DNA of 46,425 bases from NCBI GenBank assembly GCA_026706565.1, contig JAPOYM010000130.1, forward strand, positions 1-46,425. Reading direction: 5' to 3'. Source of the stretch: a bacterium (GTDB lineage Bacteria; Actinomycetota; Acidimicrobiia; Acidimicrobiales; CATQHL01). The position numbers and the translations under genes are program-made. The notes under the pieces were generated by a model. That model made no database searches, was not told where the DNA came from, and was given only the letters and a program-made list of their open reading frames with translations. This document shows, in pieces, positions 35,703 through 44,450 of this stretch (its first letter is position 1; each line of letters begins with the position of its first letter).

Positions 35703-36457
35703 GCAGTCCCGGCGCGGGACCCTCCACAGCCTCCGGTGCGGCGGGAAGCCCCCGTCTCTGGACCGCCGCCGGTCGCCTCGCCGTCCTAGCGGCGGCGCTC
35801 GCAGTGCTGCTGTCGGCGGCTTCGCTGCTGGTGGCACAGGACTACCTCGCCGCAGAGGGGGCCAGAGTCGTGATCGTCTCCTTCGCGCTGGGTGCGATCC
35901 CGTTCTCCAACCTGCTGGCGCAGTCAGTAGCGGCGACCGACCTGCGGACCGTCGGCAGCGGCACCGTTTCCGGCACGGCGCTGTACCGCGTGGCCGGCTT
36001 CGCTCCCCTCGCCGTCGGCGGGATCATGGACGTCGCCAAGGCGGCGCCGGGGGTCTTCGCCGCGGGTTCGGCCCCTGTGGTGAGCGCTGTGGCCGCGGGC
36101 GCCGCCGTGGCCGGGCACAACTGGTCGCCGTTCCTGCGGGGCGCGGGGGGCCGCGGCGTCTCGCCGGCCATGGGGGCGTTGGCGGTGGTCCACTGGCCCG
36201 GGGCCGTGCTGCTGTTAGCGGGGCTGGCCGTCGGCCGGGCGGTGCGCCAGACGGCGCTGGTGTCCTTCGGGGCCATGGCGGCGCTGCCATTCCTCGCGCT
36301 GTGGTGGGGCGGGCGCGACGCCGCTCTGGCGGGCGCCGCGGTCACCGCGGCGATGCTGCTGAAGCGGCTCACCGCCAACAACACCGTGCCCCCGGCGGGC
36401 CGGCGGGCGCGCGTCACGCTGCGGCGCCTGCTCTGCGACAACGACGGAGCGCCATGA
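35699..36457 (+). CDS. divergent PlsY-like glycerol-3-phosphate acyltransferase family membrane protein
   Basis: The 252-residue polytopic membrane protein carries PlsY-like motifs in order. FALGAIPFSNLLA corresponds to GSIPFGYLIA. DLRTVGSGTVSGTALYRVAG corresponds to DIRxxGSGNxGATN. Then come DVAKAAPGV and AGHNWSPFLRGAGGRGVSPAMGAL. PlsY transfers acyl groups from acyl-phosphate to glycerol-3-phosphate. Several invariant positions differ (GSGN to GSGT, ATN to TAL), so it may have changed substrate. The GTG start overlaps the selD stop (GTGA), implying translational coupling. The C-terminus is Arg-rich. Confidence 0.75.
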   Translation: MSSPGAGPSTASGAAGSPRLWTAAGRLAVLAAALAVLLSAASLLVAQDYLAAEGARVVIVSFALGAIPFSNLLAQSVAATDLRTVGSGTVSGTALYRVAGFAPLAVGGIMDVAKAAPGVFAAGSAPVVSAVAAGAAVAGHNWSPFLRGAGGRGVSPAMGALAVVHWPGAVLLLAGLAVGRAVRQTALVSFGAMAALPFLALWWGGRDAALAGAAVTAAMLLKRLTANNTVPPAGRRARVTLRRLLCDNDGAP

Positions 36458-36497
36458 GCGGGCGCCGGTCGAGCGCCGCGGGCACCGGGGGAACACC

Positions 36498-37748
36498 GTG
36501 AGCGCGCTGCGCCGCGTCCTCGGTGGCCAGGACTTCCGGCGGCTGCTCATCGGCCAGGGTGTCTCGGGCCTGGGGGACTGGATGGCCACGTTCGCTCTCA
36601 TGGCGCTGGCCTGGGAGGTGACCTCCTCGACCAGTGCCGTGGGCGGCATCCTCACGCTGCGCCTGCTGCCGGCGGCGCTCGGCGGCACAGTGGCCGCCCG
36701 GGTGTCGCTGCGCTGGGACCGGCGCCGCACCATGCTGGCGACGGACCTCCTGCGGCTGGGGATCGTGGCGATCATCCCCCTCATCGCCCAGCTCTGGTGG
36801 ATCTACCTGTGGGCGTTCGTGCTGGAGGCAGCGAGCGTCATCTTCCTCTCCGCCCGCGACGCCGCCGTGCCGGAACTGGCCGACGCCGACGACCTGCCCA
36901 CGGCGAACAGCCTGATGCTGGGGTCGTCCTTCGGGAGCATCCCCGTCGGTGCGGGCGCCTTCGCCGTGCTGACCCTGCTGCCGTTCGCGGACGCGGGTTG
37001 GCTGGCGTCCCGCCCGCACGCCGTCGTGTTCTGGATCGACGCGCTGACCTATCTGGTCTCGGCCCTGCTCATCGCCCGCATGGCGCCTCTGGGCCGGACG
37101 GCGGGCAGCCCCTCCACCGTCAGCGACGCCGGACGCCTGCGCGACGCGGCCCGCATCCCCCTCGTTCGCACGGTCATGCCCGCCGCCGCGGCCGTGGCGC
37201 TCGGCCTGGGGGCGCTCTTCTCGCTGGGCCTCAGCCTGGTGCGCGAGGAACTGGAGGCCTCGGACCTGGAGTTCGGGGTGCTGATCGCCATCTTCGGCGT
37301 CGGCGCCGGGGCGGGCCTGATCCTCGTCACCCGACTGTCCGGCCCGCTCCTGGGCACGACCCGCCTGGGCACACTCGGGATGGGCGCGCTGGTGGCGTGC
37401 ATGAGTCTCAGCCCCATGCTCTGGCTCACCTACTTGGGGGCGTTCGGCTTCGGCCTAGCGGCGACGGTCGCCCTCACCTCGGGGATGACGGCGCTGCAGT
37501 CCGGCACCGACGACGCTGAGCGCGGGCTCGCCTTCGCCGCCTTCCATATGGTCATCCGGATGGCGCTGGGGCTCTCCGCAGCCGGCGCCGGCGCCGTCGG
37601 CGACGCCCTCGACGCGGTGAGGATCTTCGACGCCTGGACTCTCAGCGGGACCAGGCTGGTGCTGCTGGCCTCGGGCATCCTCGTCGTCGCGAGCGCGGCC
37701 GCGGTCCGCTCGACCTCCGGCGCCGGGCAGTCCGGGGGAGGACAATGA
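36498..37748 (+). CDS. major facilitator superfamily transporter
   Basis: The 416-residue protein has about 12 hydrophobic segments. It begins LGGQDFRRLLIGQGVSGLGDWM, and an MFS motif-A-like loop lies at RVSLRWDRRRTMLATDLLR, the pattern of the MFS_3/EntS-like exporters. Substrate unknown; drug or small-molecule export is the family default. The GTG at 36498 has GGGGGAA 5 bp upstream. It lies 40 bp after the PlsY-like gene and 46 bp before degV, so the three may form one unit. Confidence 0.88.
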   Translation: MSALRRVLGGQDFRRLLIGQGVSGLGDWMATFALMALAWEVTSSTSAVGGILTLRLLPAALGGTVAARVSLRWDRRRTMLATDLLRLGIVAIIPLIAQLWWIYLWAFVLEAASVIFLSARDAAVPELADADDLPTANSLMLGSSFGSIPVGAGAFAVLTLLPFADAGWLASRPHAVVFWIDALTYLVSALLIARMAPLGRTAGSPSTVSDAGRLRDAARIPLVRTVMPAAAAVALGLGALFSLGLSLVREELEASDLEFGVLIAIFGVGAGAGLILVTRLSGPLLGTTRLGTLGMGALVACMSLSPMLWLTYLGAFGFGLAATVALTSGMTALQSGTDDAERGLAFAAFHMVIRMALGLSAAGAGAVGDALDAVRIFDAWTLSGTRLVLLASGILVVASAAAVRSTSGAGQSGGGQ

Positions 37749-37794
37749 CCGCCACCGCACAGGCCGGGGGCACCGCGGGGCCGTCGGGGGCGCC

Positions 37795-38637
37795 GTGACC
37801 GTCTCCGTCGTGACCGACAGCGCCGCAGCACTGCCCGTGGACCTGCAGCGGGAACTCGGCGTCACGGTAGTGCCGATCCTGCTCACGGTGGACGGCGAGG
37901 AGGTCGCCGACGACGCTCTGTCGCCGGCCGAACTCCTCGCTGCGGGAACCTTGAGCACGGCCGCCCCCGGTCCCGGGGCCTTCGCCCGCGCCGTAGCGGA
38001 GTGCCCGAGGGGCGACGGCGTGCTGATCCTGACAGTCTCAGCCAAGTTGTCGAGCTGCCACCGAGCGGCGGTTATGGGGGCGCGGGAGGCCGGCCGGCGC
38101 ACGATCGTGGTGGACACCGCCAACGCCGCCGGCGGGCAGGCCCTAGCGGTGCATGCGGCCGTCAGCGCGGCGGGGCGCGGGGCGCCGCTGGAGGAGGTCG
38201 CGGCGGCGGCCCGCCGCGTCGCCGCCCGCGTCCGACTGATGGGCGTCCTCGGCGGCCTCGACCAACTCGTGCGCAGCGGGCGGATACCCGCCGCGGCAGG
38301 ACGGGCAGGCGACCGACTCGGCGTGCGTCCGCTGTTCGACCTCCACGACGGCAGGATCCGCCGGCTGCTGCCGAGCCGCAGCACGGCGGGCGCCCACCGG
38401 CGCATCCTCGAGCAGATGCGCCAAAGCCGCCCGGCGGAGGTACACGCCCTCCACGTCGCGGCGGTGCATGCGGACGCGCACCACGACGCCCGGTCGCTCC
38501 TCGCGGCGGTCGAAGCGGAGAGCGAGCCGGCCACCGCGTTCGTCGGCGGGTTCGGCGGAGCGCTCGTGGCGGCAGCCGGCGTCGGCGTCTCCGGCCTCGC
38601 CTGGTGGTGGGAGCCTCCCCCCTACCGCCACGGCTAG
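37795..38637 (+). CDS. DegV family fatty-acid-binding protein
   Basis: The 280-residue protein begins SVVTDSAAALPVDLQRELGVTVVPI, the DegV start with its conserved TDS. It has TLSTAAPGPGAFARA (family TSQPS position), LTVSAKLSSCHRAAV and VVDTANAAGGQALAV. A later LGGLDQLVRSGRIPAAAG matches the family's LxxLxxGGR. DegV proteins bind a fatty acid and, as FakB, present it to FakA kinase; no fakA is in the window. The GTG start at 37795 fits the family N-terminus. The gene converges on map and they share a terminator. Confidence 0.88.
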   Translation: MTVSVVTDSAAALPVDLQRELGVTVVPILLTVDGEEVADDALSPAELLAAGTLSTAAPGPGAFARAVAECPRGDGVLILTVSAKLSSCHRAAVMGAREAGRRTIVVDTANAAGGQALAVHAAVSAAGRGAPLEEVAAAARRVAARVRLMGVLGGLDQLVRSGRIPAAAGRAGDRLGVRPLFDLHDGRIRRLLPSRSTAGAHRRILEQMRQSRPAEVHALHVAAVHADAHHDARSLLAAVEAESEPATAFVGGFGGALVAAAGVGVSGLAWWWEPPPYRHG

Positions 38638-38684
38638 AGCCCACGACCGGGACGGCAGCGGCCTAGGCGCTCCGGTCGGGGCTC
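38637..38684. terminator. bidirectional terminator between degV and map
   Basis: A strong inverted repeat between the convergent genes: GAGCCC-a-CGACCGG (38637-38650) pairs with CCGGTCG-GGGCTC (38672-38684), 13 bp with one bulged A. There is no T-tract, typical of GC-rich actinobacterial terminators. Confidence 0.72.
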
Positions 38685-39630
38685 AACCGCTCCCGCGGCC
38701 GGGCACCGATGCCGCGGACAGCTCGTGGGCGCAGCGGCCGCCGCTAGTGGTGGTCAGGACCTCGGCGCCGTCGGAGGTCACCGCGAGCGTGTGCTCGAAC
38801 TGCGCCGAGCGGGAACGGTCGGCGGTCACCGCCGTCCAGCCGTCGCTCCACAGATCCACCTGCGGGCCGCCGAGGGTCAGCATGGGCTCGATCGTGAAGG
38901 TCATCCCCTCGGCCAGCGGGACGGAGTTGCGCGGGTCGTAATAGTGAGGGATCTGCAGGCTCCCGTGGAAGTCCGGTCCGACGCCGTGGCCCACGAACTC
39001 GCGCACCACGCCGAGGCGGAGCGGGCGCGCCACCCCTTCGATGGCCTCGCCGATGGCGCTCACCGGAACGCCGGGGGCCACGACTCCGATGGCGGCCTCC
39101 AGGGCCCGGAGCGTCCCGCGTACCAGCCGTTCGCTCTCAGCGTCCACCTCGCCGACGCAGAACATGGCGGAGGTGTCGCCGTGAACGCCGTCGAGGTACA
39201 CGGTCACGTCGATGTTCACGATGTCGCCCGCAGCGAGCGGGCGGCTGTCGGGGATCCCGTGGCAGATGACCTCGTTCACTGACGTGCAGACGGACTTCGG
39301 GAACGTCCGGTAGCCGAGCGGGCTGGGGTAGGCGCCCCTGTCGAGCACCTCGGCGTGTACGACCGCGTCGATGGCGTCCGTGGTGGTTCCGGGCGTGACG
39401 TGCCGCCCGGCGATCATCAGCACCTCGGCGGCCGCGGCCCCGGCCCGGCGCATCGCCTCGATCTCGCCAGTCGAGCGCACCGGCGCCATCCTCGACGGCC
39501 CGGGCTCGCCGCGCGCGTCCCTGGCGTAGGCAGGACGGACGATCCCGCGGGGCACCGGCCGCGGCGGACCCACGATGCCGGGCTGCACCGAGGCGGCGCG
39601 CTGCCGCGGTCGCCGCTTGCGCTTGGCCAC
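38683..39630 (-). CDS. map: methionine aminopeptidase type I with N-terminal extension
   Basis: The protein of about 315 residues has the pita-bread metallopeptidase fold: SVNEVICHGIP, VNIDVTVYLDGVHGDTS (Asp ligands), FVGHGVGPDFHG (His), FTIEPML (Glu) and SAQFEHTLAV (Glu). It removes initiator Met. The N-terminal ~65 residues hold a basic KRKRRPRQR segment and PxxP-type sequence (PPRPVPRGIVRPAY), as in actinobacterial MetAP1c. I chose the GTG at 39630; the open frame extends to 39711. An ATG at MAPVRS would remove the extension. Confidence 0.93.
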   Translation of the reverse strand: MAKRKRRPRQRAASVQPGIVGPPRPVPRGIVRPAYARDARGEPGPSRMAPVRSTGEIEAMRRAGAAAAEVLMIAGRHVTPGTTTDAIDAVVHAEVLDRGAYPSPLGYRTFPKSVCTSVNEVICHGIPDSRPLAAGDIVNIDVTVYLDGVHGDTSAMFCVGEVDAESERLVRGTLRALEAAIGVVAPGVPVSAIGEAIEGVARPLRLGVVREFVGHGVGPDFHGSLQIPHYYDPRNSVPLAEGMTFTIEPMLTLGGPQVDLWSDGWTAVTADRSRSAQFEHTLAVTSDGAEVLTTTSGGRCAHELSAASVPGRGSG

Positions 39631-39670
39631 TCCCCTACACCGCCGCCTGAAGCAGTGCGATGACGCCGTC

Positions 39671-40516
39671 CTAGCCGGAGGCCCGACGGGATGCCGCCGC
39701 CGGGTCGCCACTACGGGCGCCGGAGGCGGGCCAGACCGGTGAGCGCTTCTGCAAGAACGCCCCGATGCCCTCCTGCGCGTCGTCCATGGCGGCGTTGGCG
39801 GCCATCACCTCCCGGGTGTAGCGGTACGCCTCCGTTTCGGTGCGGTCGAGTTGGTCGTAGAAGGCGCGCTTGCCGATCGCCAACACGCCGGCGCTGGAGC
39901 GGCTGATCCGATCGGCGAGGTCGGACACCGCCTCCTGAAGCTCGCCCGCCGGCACGACCTTGTTCACCAGACCCCAGTCGGCGGCGGTCGCGGCGTCGAT
40001 GGGATCGCCGGTGAGCAGCATCTCCATCGCCCGCTTGCGACCGATCGCGCGCGACAGCGGCACCATCGGCACCGAGCAGAACAGGCCGATGCGTACGCCG
40101 GGCACAGCGAAGCGGCTTCCCTCGGTCGCCACGACGAGATCGCAGGCCGCCACCACCTGGCATCCCGCGGCCGTGGCGATCCCGTCGACGGCGGCCACGA
40201 CTGGCTGCGGCACCTCGCGGATCACCGCCATGAGCTCACAGCAGGCTTCGAACAGTTCCTCGTAGAAGTCGTCGGGACGGTCCACCATCTCCGCTAGGTC
40301 GTGGCCAGCGCTGAAGGCCGGCGGCGTGGCCGCGACAACGATGACCCGCACCGAAGGATCGTCGCCGAGCGCGGCGACGCGCTCGCTGAGGTCGCGCATG
40401 ACCGCCAGGCTCAGCGGGTTGCGGCGTGTCGGATTGTCCAGGACCACCTCGCCGATGCGGCCGTCGCGACGCAGGCGAACGCGGCAGCCGGACTGCGAGC
40501 CGTTGCTGTCAGCCAT
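39671..40516 (-). CDS. enoyl-CoA hydratase/isomerase family protein, probably non-hydratase
   Basis: The 281-residue crotonase-fold protein has the CoA-binding/oxyanion segments PAFSAGHDLAEMV and GIATAAGCQVVAACDLVVATEGSRF, then GLFCSVPMVPLSRAIG and GLVNKVVP. The order matches ECHDC3-like members. The two glutamates that catalyse hydration in classical enoyl-CoA hydratases (in GGGCE and PE) are replaced by Gln (AGCQ) and Gly (VPGV). It therefore probably does another reaction on an acyl-CoA, or lacks hydratase activity. The ATG at 40516 is clear. Confidence 0.88.
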   Translation of the reverse strand: MADSNGSQSGCRVRLRRDGRIGEVVLDNPTRRNPLSLAVMRDLSERVAALGDDPSVRVIVVAATPPAFSAGHDLAEMVDRPDDFYEELFEACCELMAVIREVPQPVVAAVDGIATAAGCQVVAACDLVVATEGSRFAVPGVRIGLFCSVPMVPLSRAIGRKRAMEMLLTGDPIDAATAADWGLVNKVVPAGELQEAVSDLADRISRSSAGVLAIGKRAFYDQLDRTETEAYRYTREVMAANAAMDDAQEGIGAFLQKRSPVWPASGARSGDPAAASRRASG

Positions 40517-40586
40517 GCCCCCAGCCTAACGGTGGACCGGACGGGCCGCCCCGACGAGTCCGAGGTCCTGCGACCACAATCGACAT

Positions 40587-40671
40587 CGAACTCGCACTGA
40601 CAAATAAAATATAATTCCATAATCTTCAAGTGTCTCTGGTGTTTTTGTCCGATCTGAGTGTAGTCTCGGAC
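40587..40671. promoter_or_regulatory. AT-rich divergent promoter region with palindrome
   Basis: This is one of the few AT-rich stretches in the window, between two divergent genes. It contains a perfect TATAAT (40610-40615) on the plus strand and TATATT-like sequence on the minus strand. An inverted repeat GTCCGA (40647-40652)/TCGGAC (40666-40671) with a 13-bp spacer could be a regulator site. No good -35 hexamer pairs with the TATAAT. Confidence 0.5.
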
Positions 40672-40693
40672 TATCGAACCATCTGAAAGGCCT

Positions 40694-41641
40694 CTGAACT
40701 CCACGAGACGCTCCGGCAGGAGACTCGACGCGGTCCCCCGTCGCGCCGTCGTCGGGCTGCTGCTGGTGCTCCTCCCCGCGTCCGGCTGCGCGGGGGCGGA
40801 TGAGCTGGGCCCGCTCGGGCGGCGGTTCGACGAGGTAGTCCCCGCCATCTCACCGCCCGACGCACAAGCGCAGGGCGCCGCGACCGAACCGCAACCGGCG
40901 CCCGAGGACACGGCCGCGGCGCCGGGGGCTGCTCCACTAGCCGCCGCACACTCCGAGACCGACCCGCCGGCCGCCCGCTCCGGCGGCCGCGCCGTCAACG
41001 ACCCGGGTGACCGGGCGGGCGCGGCGCCAGACGCTGCTCTCGACGCTGCGGGCGCTAGAGGCGTCGAGGCGCAGGGCGCGCCGATTCCTCTGGGCGCCTC
41101 AGACGACGGCGGGGCGCCCCCGCCCGAGGTGGCCACGGCGATCCTCGGCGCCTACGCCGCATTCTGGGACAACTATTGGGACGCAGCGAGCCACCCGGTA
41201 GACCCGACGCACCCGGGGATCGCTCGCTTCAGCACCGAGCCGCTGCGCAGCAGAGCCGCCGGCGTCCTGCTCGGACGGGCGACCGAGGGCATCGCCCTGC
41301 GCCTTCCCCCAGACCACGGCGAAGGGCGGATCGTCCGCATCGAGGGCTGGGACCGAGACGGCGCCGAACTCCTGGACTGTTTCGTCGACACCGCCGTTCT
41401 CTACGAGGTCTCGACGGGCCGCGTCCGCAACGACGAGCAGGCCACAGTCGTGCATCTGGCGCTCATGCGCCGCGAGGGCGGCTCTTGGCGGGTCGCGGAG
41501 ATCTTCGAGCAGGCCATTCACACAGGGAGGACTGAAGGATGCATCATGCAGGCGAACACACCCGACACGTTCGGCCCGACCGCGCCGTCGCCCGACGGAG
41601 AGGCAGACGGCGCGGCGCGCGCGCATGCGTCGGCCTGGTGA
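40694..41641 (+). CDS. putative lipoprotein, low-complexity N-terminal half
   Basis: A lipoprotein signal sequence is visible: a basic RRSGRRLDAVPRRA region, hydrophobic VVGLLLVLLPASG and lipobox Cys (PASGC). The next ~110 residues are Ala/Pro/Gly-rich, then a folded domain (AILGAYAAFWDNYWDAASHPVDPTH onward) with HLALMRREGGSWRVAEIFE, reminiscent of actinobacterial secreted SnoaL/nuclear-transport-factor-like proteins. No ATG/GTG/TTG precedes the signal peptide in this frame. I propose a CTG at 40694 (AAAGG 3-4 bp upstream); the only other option is a GTG at 40766 inside the hydrophobic core. The gene overlaps the following one by 103 bp. Function unknown. Confidence 0.62.
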   Translation: MNSTRRSGRRLDAVPRRAVVGLLLVLLPASGCAGADELGPLGRRFDEVVPAISPPDAQAQGAATEPQPAPEDTAAAPGAAPLAAAHSETDPPAARSGGRAVNDPGDRAGAAPDAALDAAGARGVEAQGAPIPLGASDDGGAPPPEVATAILGAYAAFWDNYWDAASHPVDPTHPGIARFSTEPLRSRAAGVLLGRATEGIALRLPPDHGEGRIVRIEGWDRDGAELLDCFVDTAVLYEVSTGRVRNDEQATVVHLALMRREGGSWRVAEIFEQAIHTGRTEGCIMQANTPDTFGPTAPSPDGEADGAARAHASAW

Positions 41642-42399
41642 CCACGGCCGGCGTGCTGGCCATAGCCGCGGGCGGAGTCGCCGCGGCCGACACGACCGAG
41701 GTGGAGGACTGCAGCGACGGGCACACCCTCTGCACGACGCTGACGGTGGAGCGCCCGACGACCGTGGACCCCGCCCCCAGCGGCACACGGGCCAGACTCA
41801 ACTTCTGCGGACCGATCAGGCTCCAGAGCGACGGCAACGTCACAGCCGATATCTGCGACAGCGACGACAACCTCATACAGACCCTCACCCTGCCTGCGAA
41901 CAGAACGCGGACTCCTCCCAGCAAGTCCTCGGTCGTCTCCTCCGCGATGGGGGCCTTGAACCCGCCGGCGCCGACCATCCACACTTCGCCGGGCTACCGG
42001 AAGGGGTTGCTGGTGCAGACCCCGACGTGGCTCTGGCTGCCGCCGTCGTACTGGCGCACCTACAGCACCACGATCATGGTCTGGGGGTACGTGGTCACGA
42101 TCTTCGCCACACCCACCGTGGTGCGTTGGAAAATGGGCAACGGCGACTCGATCACCTGCCTGGGCCCGGGCACCCCGTGGATCCCGGGTTTCAGCGACAC
42201 GCTCAGCACCTGCAGGTACACCTACCGGCACTCCTCCGACGGTGCCCCGAGGGACCGCTACAAGATCACCGCCACCGTCACCTTCGTGGGCAGTTTCACG
42301 ACCGTGGGCCTCGGCGGCATGCGCGGCCCGCTGGGAGCGGTGACCCGCAGTTCGTCCGTCTACGCCCCCGTGGCGGAGATCCAGGGTCTGGTGGTGTGA
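41539..42399 (+). CDS. secreted protein of unknown function with PKD-like segment
   Basis: The 286-residue protein has a long basic n-region and hydrophobic core (CVGLVTTAGVLAIAAGGVAA), so it is exported. The mature part has paired cysteines (DCSDGHTLC, FCGPIRL) and a region TPTWLWLPPSYW...VRWKMGNGDSITCLGPGTPW. This resembles a family of actinobacterial secreted proteins with a PKD-like strand order, of unknown role. The ATG at 41539 has a GGAGGACTGAAGG leader. It overlaps the preceding lipoprotein gene by 103 bp in a different frame and is likely co-expressed with it. Confidence 0.7.
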   Translation: MHHAGEHTRHVRPDRAVARRRGRRRGARACVGLVTTAGVLAIAAGGVAAADTTEVEDCSDGHTLCTTLTVERPTTVDPAPSGTRARLNFCGPIRLQSDGNVTADICDSDDNLIQTLTLPANRTRTPPSKSSVVSSAMGALNPPAPTIHTSPGYRKGLLVQTPTWLWLPPSYWRTYSTTIMVWGYVVTIFATPTVVRWKMGNGDSITCLGPGTPWIPGFSDTLSTCRYTYRHSSDGAPRDRYKITATVTFVGSFTTVGLGGMRGPLGAVTRSSSVYAPVAEIQGLVV

Positions 42400-42474
42400 A
42401 CCTACGGCAGTCGGCGGGGAGCCTGCGGCCCCATAGGCTCGGGCCGTACCCGCCCAGGCGCCCGGGAGGCCCGC

Positions 42475-43464
42475 ATGTTCACCGCCCTGCTGCTCTCCAA
42501 GACCGAAGACGGATTCCAGCACAGCATCAGCCGGCTCGCCGAGGATCAGCTCCCGGACCACGAGGTGACCGTCGCCGTGGACTATTCCACGGTCAACTAC
42601 AAGGACGGCCTGGCGATCTGCAACGGCGCGCCGGTGGTGCGCAACTGGCCGCTCGTGCCGGGCATCGACCTGGCAGGTGTCGTCGAGGCAAGCGATCACC
42701 CCGACTGGCAACCCGGCGACCGCGTCACCGTCAACGGCTGGGATCTCGGCGAGAAGCACTGGGGCGGCATGGCCACCAAGGCCCGCGTCGAGGCCGGCTG
42801 GCTGACGCGCCTGCCCGCCGGCATCGACACGCGCGCCGCGGCCGCCATCGGCACCGCCGGCTACACCGCCATGCTGTGCGTGATGGCCCTGGAGGACCGC
42901 GGCGCCTCGCCCGGCGACGGACCGGTGATCGTCACCGGCGCCGCCGGGGGCGTCGGCAGCGTGGCGGTCGCCGTGCTGGCCAAGCTGGGCTACGAGGTGG
43001 TGGCCTCCACCGGTCGGGCGGACAGCGAGGGCGACTACCTGCGCAGCCTCGGCGCCGCGGCGATCATCGACCGCAGCGAGTTGAGCGAGCCCGGCGGGCG
43101 ACCCATGGCGAGGCCCCGCTGGGCGGCCGGCGTGGACACCGTCGGCAGCCACACGCTCGTGAACCTCATCGCGGCGCTCGAGCCCGAGGGCTGTGTGGCC
43201 GCCTGCGGCCTGGCCGGCGGCTCGGATCTCTCCGGCACCGTGTTCCCGTTCATCCTCCGGGGGGCGAGCCTGCTGGGGGTCAACTGCGTCTACCAGCCGG
43301 CCGCGCGCCGGACCGAGGCCTGGCAGAGGCTGGCCACCGACCTCGACGGAGGCACCCTGGAGTCCATCACCAGCGAGGTGCCCCTGGGGGAGGTGCCCCG
43401 GGTGGCCGCCGACATCCTCGCCGGGGCGGTGCGGGGCCGGGTCGTGGTGGACGTGAACGCCTGA
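42475..43464 (+). CDS. AcuI/YhdH-type NADPH quinone oxidoreductase family protein (acryloyl-CoA reductase-like)
   Basis: The 329-residue medium-chain reductase matches the YhdH/AcuI group: VDYSTVNYKDGLAICNGAPVV, the WPLVPGIDLAGVVE segment, the GWDLGEKHWGGMATKARV segment, and nucleotide loop VTGAAGGVGSVAVAVLAKLGY. AcuI reduces acryloyl-CoA to propionyl-CoA with NADPH, part of DMSP/3-hydroxypropionate metabolism. No zinc-binding Cys set is present, as expected. ATG at 42475. No dmd or acu partner is adjacent, so the physiological substrate is inferred. Confidence 0.93.
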   Translation: MFTALLLSKTEDGFQHSISRLAEDQLPDHEVTVAVDYSTVNYKDGLAICNGAPVVRNWPLVPGIDLAGVVEASDHPDWQPGDRVTVNGWDLGEKHWGGMATKARVEAGWLTRLPAGIDTRAAAAIGTAGYTAMLCVMALEDRGASPGDGPVIVTGAAGGVGSVAVAVLAKLGYEVVASTGRADSEGDYLRSLGAAAIIDRSELSEPGGRPMARPRWAAGVDTVGSHTLVNLIAALEPEGCVAACGLAGGSDLSGTVFPFILRGASLLGVNCVYQPAARRTEAWQRLATDLDGGTLESITSEVPLGEVPRVAADILAGAVRGRVVVDVNA

Positions 43465-43566
43465 GAATCAGACCCGGCGAGACGGTACGCTGCGGATCGG
43501 CGGCCCGGGGCGGCCACAGTCCCTCCCGGCGGCTGCGGGAACGCATCGAGCACGAGGAGAGACCCG

Positions 43567-44445
43567 ATGGGCTACTTCGCACGATCCTGGGAACTCGGCA
43601 AGACGTCCTGGCGCGTCCTGCGCAAGGACAAGGAGCTGCTGTGGCTGCCGGTGCTGGGCGGCGTGGCGTCGCTGGTCATCGCGGGGATCGTCTTCGGCCT
43701 CATCGTGCTCGTCGACTACGACCCGTCGGTGGGGTGGACGGACTTCGAGCCCAGCGGGGGCTCGGTGCTGCTGGTCATCCTCGGCGTGATCGCCAGCGCC
43801 ATCGCCGTGTACTTCTTCCAGGGCGCCCTGGTTGCCGGCGCCCGCGAGCGGCTCACCGGCGGCGACCCCACGGTGGCCAGCGCCATCCGCGGCGCTTCGG
43901 GCCGGATCGGCGCCATCGCCCCGTGGGCGATCGTGGCGCTCGTCGTGGGCTTCATCATCAACACCATCCAGGCGGCGGCACGCGACCGCGCCGGCTTCGT
44001 CGGGGCCCTGTTCGGCAGCCTCCTGGACTTGGCGTGGCGGGTGATGACCTTCCTGGTCATGCCGATCATCATCGCCGAGCGCGTCGGGCCGTTCCGGGCG
44101 CTCGGGCGTTCCAAGGACCTGCTGCGGCGGACCTGGGGCGAGAACCTCGTCGCCCAGGCCGGGCTGTCCATCGTGGGCTTCGTGCTGATGGCGCCCGGGC
44201 TGCTCATCGCCATCTTCCTAGGCTCGGGGGCGCTGGGGGTCTTCGGCGTCATCGTGGGCGGCCTGCTGATGATCCTCGGCGCCGTCGTGGCCTCGGCGCT
44301 GAGCGCCGTGTACCAGACCGCCCTCTACGAGTACGCCACCACCGGCGAGTCCCCGGCCGAGTTCGCTGAGGTCGACCTGGGCCGGTCATTCGGCCACCGC
44401 GACCGCCGCAGCCGCTGGGGCCAGCCCGGCCAATACCGCACGTAG
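43567..44445 (+). CDS. DUF6159-like polytopic membrane protein
   Basis: The 292-residue protein starts MGYFARSWELGKTSWRVLRKDKELLWLPVL, typical of the DUF6159 family, and has about six transmembrane segments. The middle holds RSKDLLRRTWGENL, a conserved loop before the second helical bundle. The cytoplasmic C-terminus is basic. Function unknown. The ATG has GAGGAGAG about 6 bp upstream. A hairpin terminator follows its stop. Confidence 0.85.
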   Translation: MGYFARSWELGKTSWRVLRKDKELLWLPVLGGVASLVIAGIVFGLIVLVDYDPSVGWTDFEPSGGSVLLVILGVIASAIAVYFFQGALVAGARERLTGGDPTVASAIRGASGRIGAIAPWAIVALVVGFIINTIQAAARDRAGFVGALFGSLLDLAWRVMTFLVMPIIIAERVGPFRALGRSKDLLRRTWGENLVAQAGLSIVGFVLMAPGLLIAIFLGSGALGVFGVIVGGLLMILGAVVASALSAVYQTALYEYATTGESPAEFAEVDLGRSFGHRDRRSRWGQPGQYRT

Positions 44446-44450
44446 CGCTC

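Noticed and set aside
32709..35837. An open frame of 1042 codons on the minus strand across methyltransferase 2, mutM and selD
   Set aside because: It crosses several well-supported plus-strand genes and has only low-complexity Arg/Gly/Pro sequence, so it is a GC shadow.
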